Origin: Sabellastarte sp. h YS-2021
Taxonomy: Eukaryota; Annelida; Polychaeta; Sabellida; Sabellidae
NCBI GenBank assembly: GCA_964017235.1
Contig: OZ024929.1
Span: 162,239,609-162,303,608 of the forward strand
Direction: 5' to 3'
Length of the DNA: 64,000 nucleotides
Shown: positions 46,829 to 58,190 of the stretch, one piece after another
Position numbering within the stretch: position 1 is the first letter of the stretch
Layout: each line of letters begins with the position of its first letter
The notes under the pieces: generated by a model
What the model was told of the DNA's origin: nothing
What the model saw: the letters and a program-made list of their open reading frames with translations, nothing else
Databases searched by the model: none
Made by a program: the position numbers and the translations under genes

Positions 46829-49800
46829 CTCAACGTTATACATGGCGTAGAAAAAACCCAATTAAACAAGCAAGGCTTGATTACTTTATCATATCCCAAA
46901 CATTGTTGGACACAGTGACAAATGTTGACATAAAGACAGGCTATAGGACAGACCATTCCCTAATTACCCTGTCAATCTGTTTTACAAATTTTACACGTGG
47001 CCCCGGAGTCTGGAGGTTCAATACTAGTTTGTTAAAAGATAAAGAATACTTGTCACTTGTTAAGACGTGGATCAATGATGAGAAATTAAAATATGCTGTT
47101 CCAATTTATAACTTTGAAAATATACATACAATTCCTGATGAATCTTTATGCCTTAACATTGACTTTGATCTGTTTTTGGAAATGTTATTGTTAAGAATAC
47201 GTGGAGAAACCATTAAATATTCGAGCTATAAAAAAAGACAAAAAAAACACATAGAAAAAGACTTGATCCTTGAGATAGAGTCCCTGGAAAAAAATCTAAC
47301 AAATAACAATCAAGTAATTTATGATGAAAAAAAACTACAACTTCAAACAATCAGAGAAGATGCAATGAAGGGCAACTATATATGTTCAAGAGTTCAATGG
47401 CTAAATGATCGGGAGAAACCTTCAAAGTATTTCTGTTCTTTGGAACATAGAAACTACATTGAAAAAACTGCTAAAAAGGTAAAAATGAGAGATGGTTCAA
47501 TATGTACTGACCAGAAATGCATTCTTTTAGAATTTAAAAAATTTTACTCTAAACTTTTCAAGGCAGATAGTATAGAAAATTTAGAATGTAAAAACATGGA
47601 AAATATGCTCAGCAGTTGTAAGACAAGAAAACATTCCAATAAAATGGAAGGACACTTAACAGTTCATGAATTAGGTCAGGCTCTAAAGCTTACTAAAAAC
47701 AATAAAACTCCAGGAATAGATGGCTTTCCTGCAGATTTTCTGAAAGTTTTTTGGAAAGAATTACGTGTTTGGATCCAAAAGGCATTAAATAACAGTTATG
47801 ATAAGGGAGCATTATCTTTATCTTTAAGACAGTGTGTGATAACATGCTTGCCGAAGAAGGACAAATGTCGGGATGACATAAAGAACTGGCGTCCTTTATC
47901 CATGCTTTCGAGTGTCTATAAGCTAGCTTCAGCAGTCATAGCCAATAGAATGAAACCTTACCTAAACTACCTAATTGACGATTCTCAGACAGGATTCATT
48001 TCTGGCAGGAATATTGCAGATAGTACTCGTTTGGTATATGATATCATCCATACCAATGAGAAATTAAATATACCAGGTCTTCTTGTTTCTATTGATTTTC
48101 AAAAAGCATTCGATTCTATTTCCTGGGATTTGTGTATCATACCTTATTGCACTTAGGACTTGGGCCAGGTTTTCTAAAATGGATAAGATTGTTTAATACA
48201 GACATAAGAGCAATGGTTCTACAAAGTGGTTACCTGTCAGACAATATAAAAATAGAACGAGGCTGTAGACAGGGAGATCCTATCTCTCCTTATCTCTTTA
48301 TACTTGCAGCAGAAATTTTAACAAAGCTCATAATACAAAATCCTGAAATCAAGGGTATATTTATTAATGGAACTGAGTTTAAAATCACACAATATGCAGA
48401 TGATACTACACTCTTCTTAGATGGTTCACAGTCCTCTTTAATAGCTGCTTTTAATACTTTGGAACTATTTGGATCCTTCTCTGGGCTCAGAATGAATACA
48501 GAAAAAACAAAGGTCATTTGGATAGGAAAGAAATGATATGCTAAGGAGAAACTACTTAATAGAGGTCTCATTTGGGGATGCACAAATTTTGAACTATTGG
48601 GACTTAAATTTACAATCAATCTTGACAGCATCTTGAGGATTAATTTCGACGAAAAGTTATTTGAAATTAAAAAGGTCATAAATACCTGGAATAAAAGATA
48701 TCTCACACCAATGGGGAGGATAACTGTGGTAAAAACATTTGTCCTTTCAAAATTGAATCACCTGTTCCTGGCCTTACCAAGTCCTGATCTCCAATTCCAA
48801 AAGACCATTGAAGAGTTATGTTTTAAGTTTATATGGTCAAACAAACCAGACAAAATTAATAGAAACACATTAATGCTAGACAAGAAACTCGGGGGACTAA
48901 AAATGGTAAACATATTAAATTTTGAGAAAAGTTTAAAAATAACATGGTTTAGAAAGCTTTTACGACAAACTGACACACCGTGGAATAAACTTTTTCAGGT
49001 AACTTTTGAAAAACAATTAGAAAAATTTATAAAACTTGGACCTGAATATATTCTAAAAGTAAATAAAACAATTTCAAATCCTTTTTGGAATAATGTTCTT
49101 GAAGCCGCATATGGTGTTTTAGAACAGCAGACATTTCTAAACAGTGAACAAATTCTCACAACCCCACTGTGGTATAATAGCAAACTGCTGAGTGATCAAT
49201 TATTCATCCCTGATTGGTACAGAAAAGGGATTTTCCTCATTTCAGACATTCTTGATACTGATGGTCAAATCATGTCATTAGAGATGTTGGAAATTATGTA
49301 CGGGATTTCATACAAATTTTTTTTGCATCATTTGAGTGTAAAAGTAAAGTGTAGACAATTTTTGAAAAACAACAATTTCGTAAACACTAGATTATTAAGA
49401 CCTAGCATTCCAAACCACATTAGGATCCTGTATCGCTCCAATAAAGGAGCTAAAGATTTTTATAAACATATGTGCACACATAGAAAAAATACTCATCCTA
49501 TGAAAACAAAGTGGAACAACAATTTAAACCTTAATATCGATGCCAAAACGTGGCAAGATGTATTTAAAGTATGTTTCTACACCTCAAATGACAATAATCT
49601 AGTATGGTTCCAGTTGAGAATACTTTACAGAATACTTGGAACTAATTCTTATTTGCATAAAATAGGAATTACTCCATCTCCTATTTGTCAAAAATGCAAA
49701 GATGCTACTGAAACATTGACACACATTTTTACTGAATGCCCAAGTGTTAAAGTTTTTTGGGGAAAAATTCAAAATCATGTCAAAGAAAATATAAATTTTA

Positions 49801-50348
49801 ATTTGCACTTATGCAATTTTGATATTATGTTGGGCCAACTATTATTCCATCAAAATACAATTCCTGTAAATTCCTTAATTCTTTTAACAAAAAAATACAT
49901 TTTTGACTGCATAAAAAGCAATACAAGTCTTTACCTGGATGGACTTATCACTAGACTGAAAGAATTTTATAAAGAAGAAAAGCTCCTGGCAATTCTTAAG
50001 GATAAGCTTTGTGAATTTCAAAAAAAAAGGGAAACATGGAAACCTTTGGTTGAATAGCCGCTGCCCTCTCCTCTTTTTTTTAACACAATTGCTTCTTGTT
50101 GAATGCCATATATGTCTTACTATTCTACTATAATATTTACTATTAAGTGATTATTTTGTAAACTTTCAAATCTGTTTTTGTTGTACTATTGTATATTGTG
50201 TATTTTTGTCATATCATGCTCAATATCAAATCTGATTTGTGTCATGTACTGTATATTTTGTTTTGTGTTTTTTTATTTTTTTCCTGCTTATGTCGTACTT
50301 AAAGATGGTAAAAAAGATCAATAAAAAAAAAAAAAAAAAAAAAAAGAA
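46829..50348 (+). mobile_element. 5'-truncated L1/Tx1-like LINE with TSD
   Basis: Inserted in the DIRS gag. The 11-bp target duplication AAGAAAGTAAT occurs at 46818-46828 and 50349-50359. The right end is a poly(A)/AAAAG tract (50322-50348), so it moved by target-primed reverse transcription. It begins inside the endonuclease domain, hence is 5' truncated, and ends with a 3' UTR of about 290 bp. It has few defects and is one of the youngest pieces here. Confidence 0.9.
46831..50057 (+). pseudogene. LINE ORF2: endonuclease end, RT, CCHC
   Basis: The frame opens with TWRRKNPIKQARLDYFIIS and GYRTDHSLI, the end of an APE-type endonuclease. The RT follows: NNKTPGIDGFPADFLKVFW, NWRPLSMLSSVYKLASAVIA, SQTGFISGRNIAD, LVSIDFQKAFDSISW (motif A). 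A one-base shift near 48140 leads to RGCRQGDPISPYLF and YADD at 48393-48404. A TGA at about 48534 is followed by the thumb region (48597-50057) with WSNKPDKINRNTLML, GGLKMVNI and a C-x2-C-x8-H-x4-C motif at 49686-49739. The enzyme nicks DNA and copies its RNA at the nick. A shift and a stop make it inactive. Confidence 0.85.
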
Positions 50349-50359
50349 AAGAAAGTAAT

Positions 50360-51000
50360 GTTCAGTTTCTCTATGTTCCTGCATAACCATTTGTCAGACC
50401 TTTAACTGAGACCTTGCTGGTTGGCCGAGTCCTGGTACCGGCAAAGGGATTGTCCTCAAGAGAAGGGGAAGAGGACTCAAACTCTGGCACTTGCTTCCAC
50501 CGTAAAAGATCTAATTCCTCTAATAGTCACCCGGTAAGTCTGTTCCTCACTTTGCTGGTCCAAATTCTGCTCCGTCAAAGCAGATTCCTGGTAAGATACC
50601 TCCCCCTCTTCCCGCATGGGCTGAACAGGGGAGGTAGGCTCACTAAGCTGCACCAGATCAGAGTCCAGGTGACGTGAGTTAGCAGTACTGGTCAAACACA
50701 AAGAAGGACTTCTTGCTAGCAACAGTCAAACGACATATCTGCTCAGCAATAAGAACGCTACATAAATTGCAGTCCTTCTTGAGTACACATGGATAAGACC
50801 CTTGCCTTTATCTCGATATCTAGCACACTTATTATATCCATCAAAACTAGCAATAATGTGCCTGCAACTGCTTGTTGTTGTCCTGGAGAGGCTATGACAT
50901 ATAAGGAATACAATATAAAAGCTTCAGATGAAAATAAGATTAAAATCCATAAAAACTTCAAACTCTGAGAGCTCTTCAAAAACACAACTACACAGTGCAT
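50360..51000 (-). pseudogene. DIRS gag, N-terminal half (copy 2)
   Basis: Shows EEGEVSYQESALTEQNLD and YRVTIRGIRSFT (compare EEGELSDQDPD and YRETMRGIRSYM in copy 1) and a decayed Cys cluster, CRHIIASFDGYNKCARYRDK, near 50800-50880. Several stops. Confidence 0.65.
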
Positions 51001-51165
51001 GTGCCCAATGAAAAAGATGCTTTGACGTCACGCTGTCAAGACAGGTAGGAAGTATGATGCACCACCTAGTGAAAGCACACTACTAGACTGGTTTGGGGGG
51101 ACTGGTTGTGCTGGACTGGTATAGCAATTGTCCATTGGGTAAGAAGTATTAACGCAATAAAATGG
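51000..51165. repeat. Right inverted terminal repeat of DIRS copy 2
   Basis: GATGCTTTGACGTCACGCTG, ACAGGTAGGAAGTATGATGC, ACCACCTAGTG and TTGTCCATTGGGTAAGAAG match the copy 1 end at 4870-5045. They also match, inverted, the left repeat at 37876-38572. Confidence 0.8.
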
Positions 51166-51958
51166 TACATTCTAAGCAAATAAAATATTTCTTCTGGCCA
51201 CAAGAAACAGACTATAATGTTTGAGATATTTCGAGTGACCACTAAAATTGATCGCATAATACATTTTCCAATGAAAGAAAGGTTGCAGGATTGTCATAAT
51301 TGTTATCAGGTCATCATAACTTGAGACAAATGCAGCCTGAATGCGGTATTGGTGTGTCATTCCAAACTGAGAAATCATTATAATACTGATGGTTGAAAGT
51401 TAATTGTTTAATAGAAATACTCCACGTAATTGTTTTTAATATCTGAATCTACAAAATGATGAAACAACACTGATTCCATTGATTGAACCAAAATTAGAGT
51501 GACATTGGACACAATTTAACCATTTTTCTCAATAGAACTTTACAGAAGGAACCCAAACTAAGCTCAAATTCAAATACTAGTATGAACCCTGTGAAGCTGA
51601 ACCACGAGGGACTGGAATAATACACCCACCTGACCAGGATTTCCACAAAACACGCTAAAAGGTTTTTGCTAACAAAAGCGAGCGGCCTGGATGGAGACTT
51701 GAGTTAATAAAGCTGTAGTAGTTGTGGTATGAGACTGTAAGGAGAAGGTAAGCTTTACTGTGTTTTGTATCTAATGGAAAGTGGATTATCTAAAAACTGT
51801 ATCAGGTGCAGTATTAGACTGTAAGAAGAATGTGAGCTTTATTGTGTTTCGTAGAGTGGTATATTTTATGAAAAGAATATATCATTTTTGCTGTAAATTT
51901 GGGATTGTAAATTTTTTCCTGGAGATATTTCCTAGATTTATAATGATAAAGATACACT
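51166..51958. other. NDC1 intron sequence, nothing recognised
   Basis: No exon, repeat or element end can be supported here, apart from a short near-duplicate (CAGTATTAGACTGTAAG and GGTATGAGACTGTAAGGAG). Confidence 0.5.
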
Positions 51959-52808
51959 GTAGTAAAAGGTGCGCGGACAATTTGCCGGCGGACAATTGGC
52001 CAGTGGACAACTGGCCGGTGGACAATTGGCCGGTGGACATTTGGCAGGTGACTTTTTTGAGGGGTAGGACAATTGGCCGGTGACTTATTAGATGTTGTTT
52101 TACAAATTGCAATTGAGCAAAGAGGCTTTTGCACTAAGTGTAGCAATCCTGAGCAGTTATAAAAGACTAAATTTAGCATCAATTAGAAATTCTGAGTAGG
52201 AATCAAAGGGCCTTTAGTTCTTTTATGAACATGTTAATCCTTAAAGCCTTTTGCACTAAGTGTAGCAATCCTGAACAGTTATCAAAGACTAAACTTAGCA
52301 TCAACTAGAGGATCGCTCGCAAAAAAAAAAGATAATGTTTTTGCATAGCAAAAACAAAGCGTCCCGAAAAGGATATAAAGGTGAGTGCTAAAGTATTAAG
52401 AAAATGCTTCGTTTCTAGCCTTATACTGTTGTGGCAACCAAAGTCAGCGCAGTCTGCTTTATCTAGCACGGTTTTCAAGATATAAGCATTTTTGTGTTTT
52501 GCAAAAAATAAAAAAATTAAAAATGTCCACTATATTTGGCGAGACAAAAATATTTTGAAAATTGGCATGGCTACTCTGCAGAGATACCCAGCAGGTCCAA
52601 AATTTTGTTGAGTTCGCTCCATATAGCACAGTTTTCGAGATATAAGCATTTTTGTGTTTTGCAAAAACTTTGAAAATTCAAAATGGCCACCATTTTTTGG
52701 GGAGACAAAAATATTTGTCAAGACCACTGCCGCGGTGTGTATCTCCCGCCGAGCATTAAAGCAGAAGAAATAGCTTTTCCGAGATATTCACAATTTTTCA
52801 TTTTCGTG

Positions 52809-54285
52809 TGTGAAAGCTCTTCCAAAAGTAGGTGAATGAGTTATTTGAGAAAAATTGGCTATCTGCAATACTATTAAGAGATAATTCACATTTACTCATT
52901 TTGAGTAGGTGAATAATTATCTATGGGTCTGAAACTTCACCAAGTGAAAGCTCTCCCAAAAGTAGGTGAATGAGTTATTTGAGAAAAATTGGCTATCTGC
53001 AATACTTTTAGAGATAATTCGCATTTACTCATTTTGAGTAGGTGAGTAATTAGCTATGGGTCTGAAACTTCACCATGTGAAAGCTCTCCCACAAGTAGAT
53101 GAATGAGTATTTGATAAAAATTGGGTATCCGCAATACTTTTACAGATAATTAGCATTTATTTATTTTGAGTAGGTGAATAAATAGCTATGGGTCTGAAAC
53201 TTCACAGAGTGAAAGCTCTCCCAAAAGTAGGTGAATGAGTTATTTGAGAAAAATTGGCTATCTGCAATACTTTTAGAGATAATTCACATTTACTCATTTT
53301 GAGTAGGTGAATAATTAGTTATGGGTCTGAAACTTCACCAAGTGAAAGCTCTGCCAAAAGTAGGTGAATGAGTTATTTGAGAAAAATTGGCTATCTGCAA
53401 TACTTTTAGAGATAATTCGCATTTACTCATTTTGAGTAGGTGAGTAATTAGCTATGGGTCTGAAACTTCACCAAGTGAAAGCTCTCCCAAAAGTAGGTGA
53501 ATGAGTTATTTGAGAAAAATTGGCTATCTGCAATACTTTTAGAGATAATTCGCATTTACTCATTTTGAGGTGAGTAATTAGCTATGAGTCTGAAACTTCA
53601 CCAAGTGAAAGCTCTCCCAAAAGTAGGTGAATGATTAATTTGAGAAAAATTGGCTATCTGCAATACTTTTAGAGATAATTCACATTTACTCATTTTGAGT
53701 AGGTGAGTAATTAGCTATGGGTCTGAAACTTCACAGAGTGAAAGCTCTCCCAAAAGTAGGTGAATGGGTTATTTGAGAAAAATTGGCTATCTGCAATACT
53801 TTTAAGAGATAATTCGCATTTACTCATTTTGAGTAGGTGAGTAATTAGCTATGGGTCTGAAACTTCACAGAGTGAAAGCTCTCCCAAAAGTAGGTGAATG
53901 GGTTATTTGAGAAAAATTGGCTATCTGCAATACTTTTAAGAGATAATTCGCATTTACTCATTTTGAGTAGGTGAGTAATCATCTACGGGTCTGAAACTTC
54001 ACCATGTGAAAGCTCTCCCAAAAGTACATGAATGAGTTATTTGATAAAAATTGGGTATCCGCAATAGTTTTTGAGATAATTAGCATTTACTCATTTTGAG
54101 TAGGTGAGTAATTAGCTACGGGTCTGAAACTTCACCAAGTGAAAGCTCTTCCAAAAGTAGGTGAATGAGTTATTTGAGAAAAATTGGCCATCTGCAATAC
54201 TTTTAGAGGTAATTCGCATTTACTCTTTTTGAGTAGGTGAGCAATTAGCTATGGGTCTGAAACTTCACCAAGTGAAAGCTCTTTG
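52809..54285. repeat. 133-bp satellite array, second locus
   Basis: About 11 units of the same 133-bp repeat as 9060-11020 (CTCCCAAAAGTAGGTGAATG, TTGGCTATCTGCAATACTTT). It is embedded between units of the unrelated 169-bp repeat, with sharp edges at both ends. Confidence 0.9.
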
Positions 54286-55215
54286 GGATAGCTACTCTGC
54301 AGAGATACCCTGAAGATAAAAAATTTCGTCGAAATCGCTCTATGTAGCACGGTTTTCGAAATATTAGCATTTTTGTGTTTTGCAATTTTTGCGCAAAAAT
54401 TCGAAAATTCAAAATTTTTGGCAAGATAAATTTTTTTTTGAAAATTGGCATGGCTACTCTGCAGAGATACCCTGTGGGTCAAAAATTTCGTCGAAATCGC
54501 TCTATCTAGCAGGGTTTTCGAGATATAAGCATTTTTATGTTTTGCAATTTTTGCGAAAAATTCGAAAATTCAAAATGGCCGCCATTTTTGGCGAGACAAA
54601 ATTTTTTTGAAAATTGGCATGGCTACTCTGCAGATATACCTTGTGGGTCAAAAATTTCGTCGAAATCGCTCTATCTTGCAGGGTTTTCGAGATATAAGAA
54701 TTTTTATGTTTTGCAATTTTTGCGAAAAATTCGAAAATTCAAAATGGCCGCCATTTTTGGCGAGACAAAATTTTTTTCAAAATAGGGATAACTACTCTGC
54801 AGAGATACCCTGTGGGTAAAAAATTTCGTCGAAATCGCTCTATCTAGCACGGTTTTCGAGATATAAGCATTTTTGTGTTTTGCAATTTTTGCAAAAATTT
54901 CGAAAATTCAAAATGGCCGCCAGTTTTGGCGAGACAAAAATTTTTTGAAAATTGGGAAAAGTACTTCGCAGAGATATCCTGTGGGTCAAAAATTTTGTCG
55001 AAATTGCTCTATCTAGCACGGTTTTTGAGATATAAGCATTTTTGTGTTTTGCAATTTTTGCGAAAATTTCGAAAATTCAAAATGGCCGCCATTTTGGGCG
55101 AGACAAAAATTTTTTGAAAATTGGGAAAACTACTCCGCAGAGATACCCTGCGGGTCAAAAATTTCGTCGAAATCGCTCTATCTAGCACGGTTTTCGAGAT
55201 ATAAGCATTTTTGTG
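54286..55215. repeat. 169-bp tandem repeat
   Basis: 'ctactctgcag' recurs at 54292, 54454, 54623, 54792, 54961 and 55130 (spacing mostly 169 bp). Units contain TTTCGTCGAAATCGCTCTAT, TTTTCGAGATATAAGCATTT and AAAATGGCCGCCATTTT. Two more units precede the 133-bp array at about 52430-52740. The short frames in it are products of the repetition. Confidence 0.85.
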
Positions 55216-55636
55216 TTTTCCTTATTTGGAAAATTCGCAATGATTAATTAATCATTAATTACTCGGCCATTTCTTGACCAATCAATGCCAAAATCTAATG
55301 ATTTCCAGATTTTAATAGAATGAATGTATTTGCCAAGTTTCAGGTGAATTGATAAAATTCCTTTCAAGTTATCATCCGGACAAGCTTCCCCATCGAAAAA
55401 AGACATTTTTGGTCATGTGACCTCTCTGATTGGTTGAAATGTCACTGCAGCATATTCAAAAAAATTCCCCAAGGCTACTGCCTAAACCTGCCAAATTTGA
55501 AAAGAATCCGCCTAACGGTTACAGAGTTATAAGGAAAACAAAATGCGGCGCCGGCGGAGCCGCCGGAGCCGGAAGCTCTCCCATACACAAACAAGCGTCC
55601 CTTGCGGGACGCTTAATTAGAAATTCTGAGTAGGAA

Positions 55637-56942
55637 CAGTGTTCGCTCTCGAGTGCGATTTCGCGAGTTTGTACACACTCTGGGGCGAGTTGTCGCAAAA
55701 CCAACTCACCAACGCGTCTGCACTGTCGCTACCAGGCGAAACACGGGGAAACACTCAAAACTGACCAAAGAAATTTGTCTACTATCGGAAGCGACGATGT
55801 ACATATTTCCTCATAGAAATGGGTGAGATAGACATGAAAGCGAGTTTATTTTATTTCATACATCCCACTTACAGTAATTCTCGCGAGAATTCGGTATTCT
55901 CACGAGATTTCAGTGCTTTTTAAGTTTTTATTGAATTTTTAACTCGTCTTCGGTATATAGTTTCACAGGTGAAATAGTCAAAACAACTACTGACCAAAGA
56001 AATTTGTCTATTTTCGGAAGTGACTGCTTTCCTCATAGAAATAGGCGAGAAAGACATGGAAGTGAGTTTATTCTATTTAATACATCCAGCTTACAGTAAT
56101 TCATGCAAAAACTCGGGTATTCTCACGATATTTCAGTGCTTTTTGTTGAATTTTAACTTGTCTTCTGCATATGTTGGCACAGGCGAAACAGTCGAAACAA
56201 CTACTGACCAAAGAAATTCATCTATTATCGGAAGCGACGACATACATATTTCCTCATAGAAATGGGTGAGATAGACATGAAAGTGAGTTTATTTTATTTG
56301 ATACATCCAGCTAACAATAATTCACGCGAGAATTGGGTATCCTCGCGAGATTTCAGTTTTTCTTTTTTGTTGAATTTTTAAGTCCTCTTCTGCATATAGT
56401 TTTACAGGCGAAACAGTCGAAACAACTACTGACCAAACAAATTCGTATATTATCAGAAGAGACAAAATATATATTTGTTCAAAGAAAAGAGCAGAAATGC
56501 AATTTATTTTATTTAATGAATCCATATAACAGTAAAAAGAAAACAGTAGCACCAAGACATTAATGCTTAGATGTGATTTTGAAGTGAAATTGACAAATAA
56601 AAAAAGCATTATTTAATTTATTTGACCTTTTAGTTTAGATTTTATACAATCCCAAATTGGAACTAAATATTCCAAAAATATTCTCACATTTTTTCACAGT
56701 TGTCTCACCTTTTCAAGTGAAGGGAGTTTTGACGAGAGCGTAGCACCCAGACATTAATGCTTAGATGTGATTTTGAAGTGAAATTGACAAATAAAAAAAG
56801 CATTAATTAATTTATTTGACCTTTTAGTTTTAGATTTTATACAATCCCAAATTGGAACTAAATATTCCAAAAATATTCTCACATTTTTTCACAGTTGTCT
56901 CACCTTTTCAAGTGAAGGGAGTTTTGACGAGAGCGAACACTG
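55637..56942. mobile_element. Inner TIR element with 6-bp TSD
   Basis: The ends are exact 15-bp inverted repeats, CAGTGTTCGCTCTCG at 55637 and its complement ending 56942. TAGGAA flanks both sides (55631-55636 and 56943-56948), splitting the 125-bp unit sequence GAGTAGGAATCAAAGG. Inside are four units of about 214-228 bp (ACTGACCAAAGAAATT at about 55761, 55989, 56203 and 56428) and a 193-bp duplicated block (about 56549 and 56742). No ORF. Confidence 0.65.
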
Positions 56943-56949
56943 TAGGAAT

Positions 56950-57470
56950 CAAGGGGCCTTTAGTTCTTTTATGAACATGTTAATCCTTAAGCCTTTTGCA
57001 CTAAGTGTAGCAATCCTGAGCAGTTATCAACAACTAAACTTAGCATCAATTAGAAATTCTGAGTAGGAATCAAAGGGCCTTTAGTTCTTTTTATGAACAT
57101 GTTAATCCTTAATAAGCCTTTTGCACTAAGTGTAGCAATCCTGAGCAGTTGTCAGAGAATAAACTTAGCATCAATTAGAAATTCTGAGTAGGAATCAAAG
57201 GGCCTTTAGTTCTTTTTATGAACATGTTAATCCTTAATAAGCCTTTTGCACTAAGTGTAGCAATCCTGAGCAGTTGTCAGAGAATAAACTTAGCATCAAT
57301 TAGAAATTCTGAGTAGGAATCAAAGGGCCTTTAGTTCTTTTTATGAACATGTTAATCCTTAATAAGCCTTTTGCACTAAGTGTAGCAATCCTGAGCAGTT
57401 GTCAGAGACTAAACTTAGCATCAATTAGAAATTCTGAGTAGGAATCAAAGGGCTTTTGGTTCTTTTCTGA
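56950..57470. repeat. 125-bp tandem repeat
   Basis: 'gagtaggaatcaaaggg' recurs at 57061, 57186, 57311 and 57436. One to two further units lie at 52120-52310, on the far side of the two inner insertions. Confidence 0.85.
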
Positions 57471-57584
57471 ACATTACATTTAATACAATTTTGCACAATA
57501 TTAAAACAACATCTAAAAAGTCACCGGAAAATTGTCCTACCCCTCAATTGGTCTGCTGGCCAATTGTCCCGGATTCGTAGTAAA

Positions 57585-58190
57585 CTATAATTGGCTATAG
57601 ATAGGGACATTCATGTGTTGTATATCTTTGAGACATTTTATGCCTCTGAAAATTCATTGCTATTTAATACTTTTATAAGATAAATATGCTTAAGATAAAA
57701 CAACTGTTCATGAGAAAGTGCTTTTTTCCAGTCATCTTATCTTCAGAAAGAAGTCAAGTCTATACATTTGACCAATTTACATAGTGTATGTCAATAAGTA
57801 GCTAGATCAACAACTCCTGCTGCTAAACAAAAGCTGAATTAATTAAAGCTTTTTTTTACCAAAAAGGAAAAGTCATATCCACAAGTGGGATTTTTTTAAT
57901 GTGCCTAAAATTGGGAATTTATATTATATGAACACTGATCAGCTGCAATATATTAATAACCACATCACTGCATGCTAAATACCTCATTTTTCTCTTTGAA
58001 GATGCCACAACTTCAAAAACACTAGGTTAGCTTTGCCAGATAACAGAAATTTTGTTTTAAGGATACATGTGGCAGGTGTGGTTTTAAAAAGTCTTAAAAT
58101 AAATGAGGTGGGAGGAAAAACTATATGTTTATTATGTTAAGTTGGCCAAAGTCTCTTAAATACAGGAATTTTAAAAAAGGTCATTAGAAG
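57585..58190. other. NDC1 intron sequence, nothing recognised
   Basis: AT-rich, without supported features. Confidence 0.5.

Larger units (their letters stand above)
37876..51165 (-). mobile_element. DIRS-type retrotransposon, copy 2, with four nested insertions
   Basis: Minus-strand element with both inverted terminal repeats. The right one is at about 51000-51165. The left one is split into 37876-37957 (CCAATGGACAA...ACCGGCCCC) and 38490-38572 (CAGTCCAGTAGTGTGC...CCTTCCTGTCT). Without its insertions it has gag, RT, RNase H and recombinase in the same order as copy 1. Interruptions lie at about 37960-38485, 41219-45336 (itself holding 41561-43150) and 46829-50348. It sits in the 25-kb NDC1 intron, starting about 120 bp upstream of the exon at 37750. 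All its frames are broken. Confidence 0.8.
52310..55616 (+). mobile_element. Helentron-like element carrying 169- and 133-bp arrays
   Basis: Head: hairpin GTTTTTGC-ATA-GCAAAAAC (arms 52337-52344 and 52348-52355) followed by AAGCGTCCC. Tail: GGCGCCGGCGGAGCCGCCGG, then a perfect hairpin AAGCGTCCC (55593-55601), loop TTGC, GGGACGCTT (55606-55614), then AATTA. It splits a 125-bp unit: TAGCATCAAC on the left, ATTAGAAATTCTG on the right, where intact units read through. The core holds 169-bp units on both sides of a 133-bp array. Confidence 0.6.
51967..57576. mobile_element. TIR element with 8-bp TSD made of tandem arrays
   Basis: GTAGTAAA flanks both sides (51959-51966 and 57577-57584). The ends are inverted repeats built on GGACAATTGGCC and sharing GAGGGGTAGGACAATT and CCGGTGACTT-TTAGATGTTGTTTTA. 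Inside are 125-bp units at both ends (about 52120-52310 and 56950-57470), a Helentron-like insertion (52310-55616) and a smaller TIR element (55637-56942). No transposase is seen. An 8-bp duplication fits hAT or P-type transposition, but the family is not recognised. Confidence 0.65.

Noticed and set aside
51976..52045. GGACAATTGGCC repeats as a coding or protein-binding minisatellite
   Set aside because: They are better explained as the terminal inverted repeat of the element at 51967-57576, because the inverted match is at its other end.
54380..55247. Overlapping plus-strand frames rich in FCNFCEK
   Set aside because: Produced by the 169-bp tandem repeat; the same peptide recurs every unit.
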